A stretch of 15,962 nt of DNA from Erysipelotrichaceae bacterium (GCA_900770275.1 CAAGJS010000212.1:1-15962); one strand, 5' to 3'. Counted from the first letter of the stretch, positions 1 through 6,822 are shown. Notes: generated by a model not told the origin, from the letters alone. Translations and numbers: made by a program.

Positions 1-171
1 CACAAGCGCTTTATCTACGGAATACATCCACTTAATGGCAAGCTCCATTGCGCGTCGACAATTAAGAATGCAGGCAGCCGGATCAATCAGAGCAATCTTC
101 TCTGCAGCCACCGCCACCGGAGCAAAAGCACTAAATTGCGGTTCTGAAGTAAGATAATCGAAGTTTGTCAT
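1..171 (-). CDS. hsdR: Type I restriction enzyme R subunit, N-terminal fragment (DUF4145-type)
   Basis: This is the first 57 codons of a gene that runs off the left edge. The translation begins MTNFDYLTSEPQFSAFAPVA and continues with a region containing AAEKIALIDP and NCRRAMELAIKWMYSVDKAL. From family knowledge this is the typical N-terminus of HsdR/DEAD-helicase R subunits that begin with a DUF4145 domain; that domain precedes the nuclease and translocase domains, which lie outside the window. The ATG is preceded by GGCGG about six bases upstream on the minus strand. The gene follows hsdM, hsdS and the half-hsdS in the same direction, so it would complete a type I RM locus. About 100 bases separate it from the half-hsdS; I see no convincing promoter or terminator there. 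R subunit identity is likely; whether the gene is intact cannot be seen. Confidence 0.8.
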   Translation of the reverse strand, partial: MTNFDYLTSEPQFSAFAPVAVAAEKIALIDPAACILNCRRAMELAIKWMYSVDKALV

Positions 172-271
172 ATTTTCCGCCTACCATTTCCATAATACAT
201 ATTGTTCAAAGGCCAATTATTCATCAAGACAATTATCCCACTCGAAAATGTCATTATTCACCTATTCTCAT

Positions 272-835
272 TCATAGCACATGTACAGCAACTTTTGATT
301 TATCGACCTGAGCAACAAAATCTTCAAATGCGTGTAATTGGGCTTGAGGAGGAACAATCACCTGCAAATTGGACAAAATTTTCAAGTTAATATTCTTCTG
401 AGCTACTTGTGGCGCTTGTTCTTCCAGTATCCCCTGAAAAAAACTAAACCAATAATGCATATAAACAGAACTCACTTCGCCATAAGAAACGAAACCAACT
501 ACACTATCAGGAAAACAAGCGTCGAAAGTCATTATTGCTGTTTGAGCAATATTTGCTGCAATCGTTATACATAATGTGCCAGCCTTCCACATCTTGCTTT
601 GTTTCAGTCCAAGTTCTGAATATGTGTTTTGATATTCAGAAATATATAAACCTGCAGCAGCCACTTCTCCGGTCTGAATCAAAGGATATGGGCCCCCTAG
701 TAATTCCGGTGCATTTCGTGGCCGGTGCTTTGATCTGCCTCGATCCAGTGATCCTAATTCCGATAGTTTTTTTACAGGCAATCTCTTTGGATTACTAATT
801 GGGTTTCCAAATATCTCGACAAATCGGGCTATCAC
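272..835 (-). CDS. Half-length HsdS: one spare target-recognition domain (probable silent cassette)
   Basis: A 187-aa reading frame equivalent only to the second half of an HsdS. It starts at the central conserved segment (ARFVEIFGNP; the full hsdS has ARFVEMFGDP), continues with one TRD containing RGRSKHRP and GGPYPLIQTGEVA, and ends in the distal conserved segment AQVDKSKVAV. Homology to the full hsdS then stops abruptly: after GCTGT the frame reads HVL-stop, so the last ~20 residues of the normal C-terminal helix are missing. The only start is GTG, overlapping the recombinase stop as GTGA, with no clear Shine-Dalgarno motif of its own. I infer a storage cassette for TRD2 rather than an independently working subunit. 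Half-S proteins that dimerise do exist, so low-level translation by coupling to the recombinase cannot be excluded. Its TRD differs from TRD2 of the full gene. Confidence 0.8.
   Translation of the reverse strand: MIARFVEIFGNPISNPKRLPVKKLSELGSLDRGRSKHRPRNAPELLGGPYPLIQTGEVAAAGLYISEYQNTYSELGLKQSKMWKAGTLCITIAANIAQTAIMTFDACFPDSVVGFVSYGEVSSVYMHYWFSFFQGILEEQAPQVAQKNINLKILSNLQVIVPPQAQLHAFEDFVAQVDKSKVAVHVL
285..310 (-). repeat. Repeat R2 copy in half-hsdS
   Basis: Twenty-six bases matching 3084-3109 with one mismatch, in the same orientation; the shared core is ACAGCAACTTTTGATTT (plus strand). It encodes the QVDKSKVAV segment of the distal conserved region. Homology ends at its 3' edge (transcript sense), just before the half-hsdS stop. 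Confidence 0.7.
801..830 (-). repeat. Repeat R1 copy in half-hsdS (candidate recombination site)
   Basis: These 30 bases match 3615-3644 at 28 of 30 positions in the same orientation, including a perfect 18-base block ATCTCGACAAATCGGGCT (plus strand). The repeat encodes the central conserved ARFVE(I/M)FG(N/D)P segment of HsdS and lies immediately next to the recombinase stop codon, the usual position of an att-like site. A short dyad CGA-TTTG-TCG is present inside the block. Confidence 0.75.
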
Positions 836-1800
836 GCAATGAATTTCTGATGAGATATCTTCACATTTGCCTGATTAACCATCGCATATTCCATTGTTGT
901 ATCAATCTGTGAATGGCCGAGAATTTTCTGAACCTGTTCCACTGGCATTCCTTTGTCTATTGCCCGTGTTGCCATTGTCCGCCTGAACTTATGTGGATGA
1001 ACTTTTGAAAGACCGACATTCAGTCCTAATTTTCTGATTCTCTGTTCAGCTCCTCTAATCTTTAATCTTTCATGTGGAGCATCTAACGTAACAAACAAGG
1101 CGGGATTCTCATCTGAGCGACTGTCCAAATAATTCTGGAGATGAACTTTAGCTTTAGCGTCAAAGTAAACCCGTCTCTCTTTGTCACCTTTGCCGAAAAC
1201 AACGCATTCGCGTTGTTCCATATTGATATCGTTTCTATTCAAATTTACCAATTCCCCCACGCGGATTCCTGTTGAATACAACAGGTCAACAATAGCAAGG
1301 TCCCGTGGCAAATCACAATGATCGCGGATTCTCTCGATTTCTTCATCAGAAATGATTTCTTTGACCGTCTTTTTCGTCTTTATCTTGTGAATACGGCGCA
1401 TTGGACTTTTCAAGATATAATCCTCTTCCTCTAGCCAGGAAAAGAAGCTCGAAAGATTTCTACGTATGTTGTCAATTGTAGTTTTACTGCAATTGTGTAA
1501 ACACTGATGATCTGCCAAATAGGCCCTTATTTCATCAGCGGATATCTTTCGGATTGGAGTTGAAACCTTTCCGAGAAAGTTGTTAATCGTTTCTCGATAA
1601 TACTTTATGGTTCTGTCTGAGCATCCTTCCACCTTTTTGGCATTGCAGAACATGCTGGCATATTCTATGTTTGAGGTATCTTCTTTTCTAGGACTGTTTT
1701 CAGCAAGCCAGTGAATCATCACCTCCTGCAGTTTCTGTAGCTGACTTGCATTTAAATATTCAGCCATATCATTAAGAACGCCTGTAATTTTTTCTTCCAT
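832..1800 (-). CDS. Tyrosine recombinase (XerC/D-like) linked to hsdS
   Basis: A 322-aa tyrosine site-specific recombinase. Numbering from the chosen start: a SAM-like core-binding domain at about 42-135 and a catalytic domain at about 150-320. Catalytic residues are visible: Arg180 in STGIRVGEL, a beta-hairpin Lys207 in GKGDKERRV, His270 and Arg273 in HPHKFRRT, His296 in ILGHSQ, and the nucleophile Tyr305 in TMEYAMV. The ATG at 1800 is chosen because AGAAAGGA lies at good spacing. An upstream in-frame ATG at 1827 has GGAGG directly abutting it and is less likely. The stop codon sits beside the 30-bp repeat shared with hsdS and overlaps the half-hsdS start. In other type I loci such recombinases shuffle hsdS segments; I infer the same here, acting on the direct repeats. 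XerC/D housekeeping function is unlikely given the context. Confidence 0.9.
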   Translation of the reverse strand: MEEKITGVLNDMAEYLNASQLQKLQEVMIHWLAENSPRKEDTSNIEYASMFCNAKKVEGCSDRTIKYYRETINNFLGKVSTPIRKISADEIRAYLADHQCLHNCSKTTIDNIRRNLSSFFSWLEEEDYILKSPMRRIHKIKTKKTVKEIISDEEIERIRDHCDLPRDLAIVDLLYSTGIRVGELVNLNRNDINMEQRECVVFGKGDKERRVYFDAKAKVHLQNYLDSRSDENPALFVTLDAPHERLKIRGAEQRIRKLGLNVGLSKVHPHKFRRTMATRAIDKGMPVEQVQKILGHSQIDTTMEYAMVNQANVKISHQKFIA

Positions 1801-1857
1801 GTTGATACATCCTTTCTGTACCAACATCCTCCGCCAGCCTCAGCCAGTAACAATATT

Positions 1858-1865
1858 AACCAAAA
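1858..1865. repeat. Target site duplication, left (AACCAAAA)
   Basis: Eight bases AACCAAAA directly abut the left IS end and recur directly after the right end at 3022-3029. An 8-bp duplication is the usual value for the IS1595 family. Confidence 0.9.
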
Positions 1866-1891
1866 TCGAACAGTAAACAATTTTGTGGATG
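1866..1891 (+). repeat. IS terminal inverted repeat, left
   Basis: Twenty-six bases identical to the reverse complement of 2996-3021. The first bases are TCGAACAGTAAAC. Confidence 0.92.
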
Positions 1892-1904
1892 GCATTTAGC
1901 GTAA

Positions 1905-2879
1905 TTAAGCCATTTTTCTCTTGTGCGTCGTCTCAGATAGAATCAAATGCCTCAAAATCCTTCTCACCTCCGGCCATTTCTCTGTCGCTTGTTTAACCCG
2001 ATACAGGTAAACGAACCAATTCAGATAATCCTGCAGATATCTCATTTCCATTCCGATGAAGCGGTACAGATATCTCTTCAGCCATGCACACATGTTGTTG
2101 ATCAGCGCCATCTTCATCAGATACTCCGGGGAGTTGTCTGCGATATATGCTTCACTGATACATCTCTGTTCTTTGATCAATTTGTTATGTGCCTTTTCGC
2201 CATCATGAACGATCGTAGATCCTGGCTCTATGTGATTTTTCAATGCGTTATATATTCTGGCGCTTGATGGTTTTCCATGTCCGCAGATTACTGCGTATGC
2301 ATTCCCATTTGTATCGATTGCCACAACGATACAGATCAGATCTTTGGAAAGGCCTCGTTTTCGCTTATAGCCGTCCTCATGAAGAACTCTGCTGTCGAAG
2401 ATATAAGTCTCATCAATCCAGATTCTTCTATGGAGGACCAGATTCTCCTGGTAGTCCGATATCGTAGCGAATACTTTGTGCCTCCAAAGTAATGCCGTTG
2501 GATGAGAAATATCCAGTGTTTCTTCTGTCATCTCCAGCGGAACATTGAATGTCATCATGACCAGATATCTGGCCCATGTATCAAAGTCTTTGTTTGAAGA
2601 ATGGAAGATGGTTTCCGAGAGAATGGTAAAAGGCTGCCCACAGTCATGGCAGATATATCGTTGTTTGCCATCCGGTGTATGACCGTTCAGAGAACAGTCA
2701 TGGCTTCCACAGCGGGGACAGACTGGCTTCTTGTGGTATTTTTCTGCCAGTTCCTCAAAGGTAGTAACACCGTATTTCTCTTTGTTCTTGCGAAGGAAAA
2801 CGGCTTCCTGTAATTGTTCAAACTGTTCTTTGGATAACGAAAAAACTCGATCCACATATGGATTTTCAATGGTATTCAT
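1905..2879 (-). CDS. IS1595-family (ISXO2-like) transposase
   Basis: A 324-aa transposase from the ATG at 2879, which has a GAGAGGG Shine-Dalgarno about nine bases upstream. An upstream in-frame TTG at 2927 lies inside a hairpin and is rejected. An N-terminal zinc ribbon CPRCGSHDCSLNG...CHDCGQPF carries the CxxC/CxxC pairs. The DDE-type core has IWIDETYI (first Asp) and TIVHDGEKAH (second Asp). The third position falls in the INNMCAWLKRYLYRF segment, where classic members have ING-E; here no Glu is visible, so this belongs to the branch with Asn or another residue there, or the third residue lies elsewhere. It cuts and joins the 26-bp ends seen at 1866 and 3021. The frame is uninterrupted, so it is probably active. 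Confidence 0.88.
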   Translation of the reverse strand: MNTIENPYVDRVFSLSKEQFEQLQEAVFLRKNKEKYGVTTFEELAEKYHKKPVCPRCGSHDCSLNGHTPDGKQRYICHDCGQPFTILSETIFHSSNKDFDTWARYLVMMTFNVPLEMTEETLDISHPTALLWRHKVFATISDYQENLVLHRRIWIDETYIFDSRVLHEDGYKRKRGLSKDLICIVVAIDTNGNAYAVICGHGKPSSARIYNALKNHIEPGSTIVHDGEKAHNKLIKEQRCISEAYIADNSPEYLMKMALINNMCAWLKRYLYRFIGMEMRYLQDYLNWFVYLYRVKQATEKWPEVRRILRHLILSETTHKRKMA

Positions 2880-2893
2880 GGCGGCATCCCTCT

Positions 2894-2954
2894 CACTTAA
2901 GCAGCCATCTAACAGGGATGTCGCCAAACATAGAGCTAGATAGCTGCTTAAGTG
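2894..2954 (-). promoter_or_regulatory. Hairpin ahead of the transposase ribosome-binding site
   Basis: An 18-base inverted repeat (arms 2894-2911 and 2937-2954, one mismatch, containing CTTAAGCAGC/GCTGCTTAAG) with a 25-base loop. On the transcript its last base lies a couple of bases before the GAGAGGG Shine-Dalgarno of the transposase. Insertion sequences often use such hairpins to block transposase translation from read-through transcripts; that role is inferred here, and it fits because the IS sits inside a transcribed operon in the same direction. Confidence 0.6.
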
Positions 2955-2995
2955 TTTCTATATTTGGCAATTGCTATTATAGTCCGCCACTTTTT

Positions 2996-3021
2996 CATCC
3001 ACAAAATTGTTTACTGTTCGA
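2996..3021 (-). repeat. IS terminal inverted repeat, right (also supplies the hsdS stop codon)
   Basis: Mirror copy of 1866-1891. Read in the hsdS frame on the minus strand, its outer bases give TTC GAA CAG TAA, adding Phe-Glu-Gln and a stop to HsdS. Confidence 0.92.
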
Positions 3022-4174
3022 AACCAAAATAATTCTGCATCATGCTTTCACGCAACAATTCCATCTGATCTAGGGATCTCTGGACAGCAACTTTTGATTT
3101 GTCGACCTGCTGTACGAAATTCACATATTTCTTCTGCATCTCAATCGGCGGAATTGACACATTAATATTTGAAAGTATCTGCTGATTCAAATTTTGAATA
3201 TTTGCCCCGCGCCCCGCCATCTGCTGTCGTACTGAATCAATTTTTAATTGCTCAAGTAAATATCGGCTCATTACTTCCGTACTATCTAATCTGTATCGAA
3301 TACAAAAGCCGCTAAATGTAACAGGAATATCTTTCGGAAAAACCTGAACACTTCGCCCTACCAACGCTTTATTTCCATTAGAGCGAACAAATACAATGTC
3401 CTCATCTCGTAATAAATAGTCATCAGCGGGCTGACTACTTAATGCAATGTAAGGCAAGAGGCCCATATCCGTAATTAGATTGTTATCCTTAAAATCGCCA
3501 ACACCCAGACAACGAATTTTCACTCCCGAGTCATCCTGATGAAAATTCATTCCATTCTTGAACTTACCGAGATCCGTTAGCTTCTTAGTTCTCCATCTGC
3601 CTTCTTCTATTGTAGGGTCTCCAAACATCTCGACAAATCGGGCTTTGACAAGATCATCGAATTTTTTAAGTTCAGACGTTTTCGTTTTTATAGTTTCACT
3701 AATCAAATCTAGTTGTTCTGAAATTCGGTTCTGCTGATCAATTGGAGGTAAGGTAATAAGGATCTTTTGCAATCCTGAATTGGTAATTGCTTTTTGTGTA
3801 GCACCAGAACAATATTTGTCCTTCTGATTCAGAAAAGTTTTGCTCGTCAAAAGATAGAATAGACATTTACTAGTCAATACATTACTATGCGGGCGAACGG
3901 CAAAGAAACCAGTTGAATATATATTTTTTGATAATTCTTCAGTAACATATAAGGTTTTTCTGGTAGCTTGCATCTTAGCAAATAAAATATCCCCAGTTTC
4001 AACGGAAAGATTTGCTCTAGAAGGTTTATCTAGATAATCTACCATTTCAACCTCTGACTGATTAATGTGATCCTCATTTACCGCACCTGTACTGATGTAC
4101 GCTTTTTCTCCAGTAAACTCAGCACAGGCATTGCCAACTATATCTACGCAATCTGTAAATGAATATTTATCCAT
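3011..4174 (-). CDS. hsdS: Type I restriction-modification specificity subunit HsdS
   Basis: A 387-aa specificity subunit that determines the bipartite DNA target of the HsdM2-HsdS methylase and of the full HsdRMS complex. Two-part architecture: TRD1 at about 1-145, central conserved coiled coil at about 146-187 (EQLDLISETIKTKTSELKKF then ARFVEMFGDP), TRD2 at about 188-345, and distal conserved helix at about 346-384 (FVQQVDKSKVAVQRSLDQM). Length is typical. It begins 32 bases after hsdM; a weak AAAGAGAGAA motif precedes the ATG. The final FEQ-stop comes from the inserted IS; the pre-insertion end was NYFG-stop. TRD2 is bracketed by R1 and R2, which recur in the half-hsdS downstream, so this is the expressed copy of a switchable pair. 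The DNA target cannot be read from sequence alone. Confidence 0.92.
   Translation of the reverse strand: MDKYSFTDCVDIVGNACAEFTGEKAYISTGAVNEDHINQSEVEMVDYLDKPSRANLSVETGDILFAKMQATRKTLYVTEELSKNIYSTGFFAVRPHSNVLTSKCLFYLLTSKTFLNQKDKYCSGATQKAITNSGLQKILITLPPIDQQNRISEQLDLISETIKTKTSELKKFDDLVKARFVEMFGDPTIEEGRWRTKKLTDLGKFKNGMNFHQDDSGVKIRCLGVGDFKDNNLITDMGLLPYIALSSQPADDYLLRDEDIVFVRSNGNKALVGRSVQVFPKDIPVTFSGFCIRYRLDSTEVMSRYLLEQLKIDSVRQQMAGRGANIQNLNQQILSNINVSIPPIEMQKKYVNFVQQVDKSKVAVQRSLDQMELLRESMMQNYFGFEQ
3022..3029. repeat. Target site duplication, right (AACCAAAA)
   Basis: Second copy of the 8-bp duplication, inside the last codons of hsdS (reverse complement TTTTGGTT encodes part of YFG). Confidence 0.9.
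3084..3109 (-). repeat. Repeat R2 copy in full hsdS
   Basis: Partner of 285-310, located in the distal conserved region of the full hsdS. Together with R1 it brackets TRD2, so a double exchange between R1 and R2 would replace TRD2 while keeping the intact C-terminal helix of the full gene. Confidence 0.7.
3615..3644 (-). repeat. Repeat R1 copy in full hsdS (candidate recombination site)
   Basis: Partner of the repeat at 801-830, in direct orientation. It encodes residues ~178-187 of HsdS, the junction between the central coiled coil and TRD2. Crossover here would join the first 177 codons of hsdS to the half-hsdS frame without a frameshift, giving a predicted 362-aa protein. Confidence 0.75.
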
Positions 4175-4206
4175 GCAAAATTCTCTCTTTTCTTTTTACG
4201 GTTGCT

Positions 4207-5703
4207 TCACAAGCACTTTTCCAATTTATCAAGATTTTGTTTGATTTCTTCTTCCATTTTCCGAATATTTGTCAGTATTTCGCTTGTCGGCGGATATTCA
4301 ACGGGCTTGTATTCCACCTTCTTATACTTGTTGATAGAAAGATCGTAATTGTTATCGACAATTTCCTGCTTCGGAACCATGAAAGATTGATCAGTTCTCT
4401 TTCTTTCCTTCTCGAGATCAAGATGCTGAAAGCGATTGATGATATCCGGAATATCATTTTCTTCTGTCGGTGTCCGTTTATCATCCAGGCTGAAGCCATC
4501 TGCTTTCATGTCGTAGAACCAGACGTTATCTGTACCACCATGGTTTGTCTTCGTGAAAATCAGAATCCCAGTTGAAACACCGGCATAAGGTTTGAAGACA
4601 CCTGACGGCATTGAAATTACCGCTTCAAGTCTCTGATTCTCAATCAGTTCCTTACGTATCGCAAGGTGTGCATTCGAAGAGCCGAACAAAACTCCATCTG
4701 GCACAATGCAGGCGCAGCGGCCGCCTACCTTCAGCATATGTATAAACAGATCTACAAACAGCAATTCCGTTTTCTTCGTCTTACACAGCTTCAGCAAATC
4801 TTCTTTCACAATACTTGCATTGAGGCTTCCTTTAAAAGGAGGATTTGCCAGGATCAGCGTATATTTGTCCCGGTCAGGATTTTGATCAGACAAACTGTCA
4901 CGATATTCAATAAACGGATTATCAATACCATGCGTCATCATGTTCATGGCACCGATTCGCAGCATGGTTCGATCCATGTCATAGCCATGAAACATATGAT
5001 TCATGTAATGATCTTTCCTTGCTTTGTCGTAGAAGATTTCTTCTCTGTGGTGTTCTTTTTCGTACTCACCAACTGCAACCAGGAATCCAGAAGTTCCACA
5101 GGCAGGGTCACATACGATCTCATCTGGTCCCGGTTGCATAAGTTCTACCATCATCTTGATGATATGACGTGGTGTACGAAACTGACCGTTTACTCCTGAA
5201 TTTGAAAGCTTAGAGAGAAGATATTCATAGACATCGCCACGGACATCGGTATCTTTAAGGCCGTTCATCTGCGAATACAATTGGTCCATTGCATCAACAA
5301 TCTTTGAAAGCATGAGGGGAGTTGGTATCTTAAAAATAGCATCCTGCATGTACTTGGCATAGGCGCTGTCCTTGTTACCGTGCAGTCCTTTGATAAATGG
5401 GAATACCATCTCCTGCACGATGGAATACATTCTTGCTGGAGGGAAATCATGGAATACGGACCATTTCAGCTGTCTCCCCTCTACAGTCCTGTCACCAATT
5501 TTCACCTCTCCGGAAAAAATACTTTCATAAGAAAGGCCAAGCATCGCACTTTCCTTTGCACGAAGATTATCACTGTCATCCAAATCATGGATAAACATGA
5601 GATAAGTCATCTGCTCAATAACATCCAGTGGGTTTGTAAGACCTCCTGTCCAGAAGATTTCCCACAGACTATCGATTCTATTTTTCAATTCACCTGTAAT
5701 CAT
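4207..5703 (-). CDS. hsdM: Type I restriction-modification methyltransferase subunit HsdM
   Basis: A 498-aa N6-adenine DNA methyltransferase subunit. An N-terminal helical HsdM domain (about 1-140) is followed by the Rossmann-type methylase core: SAM-binding motif I DPACGTSGFLV at 199-209 and catalytic motif IV NPPF at 287-290. A C-terminal helical tail rich in Glu and Lys (about 455-498) fits the region that contacts HsdS. The ATG has a strong GAGGTG Shine-Dalgarno five bases upstream that overlaps the fic stop codon, so the two genes are translationally coupled (nine bases apart). hsdS follows 32 bases downstream. The frame is full length and shows no damaged motif, so host methylation is expected even if R were inactive. 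Confidence 0.95.
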   Translation of the reverse strand: MITGELKNRIDSLWEIFWTGGLTNPLDVIEQMTYLMFIHDLDDSDNLRAKESAMLGLSYESIFSGEVKIGDRTVEGRQLKWSVFHDFPPARMYSIVQEMVFPFIKGLHGNKDSAYAKYMQDAIFKIPTPLMLSKIVDAMDQLYSQMNGLKDTDVRGDVYEYLLSKLSNSGVNGQFRTPRHIIKMMVELMQPGPDEIVCDPACGTSGFLVAVGEYEKEHHREEIFYDKARKDHYMNHMFHGYDMDRTMLRIGAMNMMTHGIDNPFIEYRDSLSDQNPDRDKYTLILANPPFKGSLNASIVKEDLLKLCKTKKTELLFVDLFIHMLKVGGRCACIVPDGVLFGSSNAHLAIRKELIENQRLEAVISMPSGVFKPYAGVSTGILIFTKTNHGGTDNVWFYDMKADGFSLDDKRTPTEENDIPDIINRFQHLDLEKERKRTDQSFMVPKQEIVDNNYDLSINKYKKVEYKPVEYPPTSEILTNIRKMEEEIKQNLDKLEKCL

Positions 5704-5712
5704 CTTGTCACC

Positions 5713-6777
5713 TCACTCATTTTCTTTGTCCAAATTCCAACGATACTTTGTATAACGGCCGCCGCCGATTTTGACAATTTTATTCTCCTTCTGAAGTCTG
5801 GAAAGTGTCCGCTGAATCGTTGCCTGTCCAATGTCTGAAAGTTCTTCCTGGATCTCTGATTTTGTTACTGTACCTACTTTTTTTCTGATCAGTTCCTCAA
5901 TACGGTCCGGTTTTGTAACAGTATCTTCCTCGACCAGCTCCGTCCGTTCCATAAATTCCCGATAAGCAGCCGTAATAACGCCTAACATATAAACCACAAA
6001 TGGCTTATAGTCGTTATTTCCCTCGATCCATCCAACAGAGCTGGCCTGAAGAGCATCATAATACTGGTCCTTCGTGGTTTCGATCAGCTTCTCAATACTA
6101 ATGTAGCGTCCAACGACATAGTCATTTTTGTACAGCATCAATAATGTTAGCAGCCTGCTCATTCGCCCATTTCCATCCAAGAAAGGATGAATACAAAGGA
6201 AATCCAGAATAAACATTGGAATGATGAGCAGAGGATCTGCAATTTTCTCATCCAGAACATCCTGATAGGCATTACACAGCCTCTCCACAGATTCCGGCGT
6301 TTCCCATGCGGGAACCGGCTTAAACCTAATTCTCTTGTTACCAGCGCCATCAATTTCCTCGATGTAGTTATCAGAAGACTTCCAAGTTCCACCAATCCTC
6401 GTCTCTTCAAACTTATATAAATCGCGATGAAGTTGAAGCACAAAAGTCGGTCTGATCGGAATATGTTCGTAGCTTTCATGTATCGTATTCAAAACATCAC
6501 GGTAGCCGGCAATCTCATATTCATTTCTTGTATGAGGAGTGGTTTTATCCAAAACAATCTTTTTCAGGCGCTCATCCGATGTATAAATTCCTTCAATCTT
6601 GTTGGAACTTTCTGTGCTCTGAATTTTTGCAATATCAATAAGATTATTCAGAATATCTGCATGCTTTGTAGCAATCAATTCCTGTCTGCCTTTGTATTCG
6701 TGGATTTCAGTAAGATAGTTCACGATCTGAGGGGTTAGCAATGTTTCCCATTTTCCATGGTATGAATATTCCCGCAT
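5713..6777 (-). CDS. Fic-family AMP-transferase with C-terminal winged helix, first gene of the RM operon
   Basis: A 354-aa Fic protein. The catalytic loop HPFLDGNGRMSR at 197-208 matches HxFx(D/E)GNGRxxR exactly, so AMPylation (or related NMP transfer) activity is expected. The inhibitory helix motif (S/T)xxxE(G/N) is present as SNKIEG at 58-63, N-terminal to the Fic core, i.e. the self-inhibited class II layout. A flexible-loop region lies at about 125-155. Residues 287-345 look like a winged helix (RIEELIRKKVG...KSEIQEEL...TIQRTLSRLQKENKI, then GGGRYTKY). The ATG has AAAGGA about nine bases upstream. It is the first gene after the operon promoter, nine bases before hsdM. The target is unknown. 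I infer that the winged helix may bind the operator-like sites upstream (autoregulation) and that Fic may tune or guard the RM system. Confidence 0.92.
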   Translation of the reverse strand: MREYSYHGKWETLLTPQIVNYLTEIHEYKGRQELIATKHADILNNLIDIAKIQSTESSNKIEGIYTSDERLKKIVLDKTTPHTRNEYEIAGYRDVLNTIHESYEHIPIRPTFVLQLHRDLYKFEETRIGGTWKSSDNYIEEIDGAGNKRIRFKPVPAWETPESVERLCNAYQDVLDEKIADPLLIIPMFILDFLCIHPFLDGNGRMSRLLTLLMLYKNDYVVGRYISIEKLIETTKDQYYDALQASSVGWIEGNNDYKPFVVYMLGVITAAYREFMERTELVEEDTVTKPDRIEELIRKKVGTVTKSEIQEELSDIGQATIQRTLSRLQKENKIVKIGGGRYTKYRWNLDKENE

Positions 6778-6822
6778 TATCTAATCCTTTCCTTTCTGGC
6801 GTCAATTCTTAATGACACACTC

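Larger units (their letters stand above)
1866..3021 (-). mobile_element. IS1595-like insertion sequence, 1156 bp, complete
   Basis: A complete insertion sequence bounded by perfect 26-bp terminal inverted repeats (1866-1891 and 2996-3021; outer bases TCGAACAGTAAACAATTTTG) and flanked by the 8-bp duplication AACCAAAA. It holds one transposase gene on the minus strand. It landed in the last codons of hsdS. Removing the IS and one duplication copy restores ...AAT TAT TTT GGT TAA, i.e. an hsdS ending in NYFG-stop about 30 bases before the recombinase's upstream ATG. Intact repeats, duplication and transposase suggest a fairly recent insertion. Confidence 0.92.

Noticed and set aside
172..271. Small gene or RNA between the half-hsdS and hsdR
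   Set aside because: No reading frame with a start and ribosome-binding site, and no clear hairpin; it may be leftover sequence from an hsdS tail replacement.
2880..2927. TTG start extending the transposase by 16 residues
   Set aside because: The codons lie in the hairpin arm and there is no Shine-Dalgarno; the ATG at 2879 has a strong one.
272..4174. Invertible hsdS switch driven by inverted repeats
   Set aside because: R1 and R2 copies are in the same orientation as their partners. I saw no inverted hsdS-derived repeats inside the window, so inversion between these two copies is not possible, though a cassette beyond position 1 cannot be excluded.
4666..5199. 177-aa plus-strand open frame opposite hsdM
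   Set aside because: It is fully antisense to the conserved methylase core, has no recognisable domain and no ribosome-binding site.
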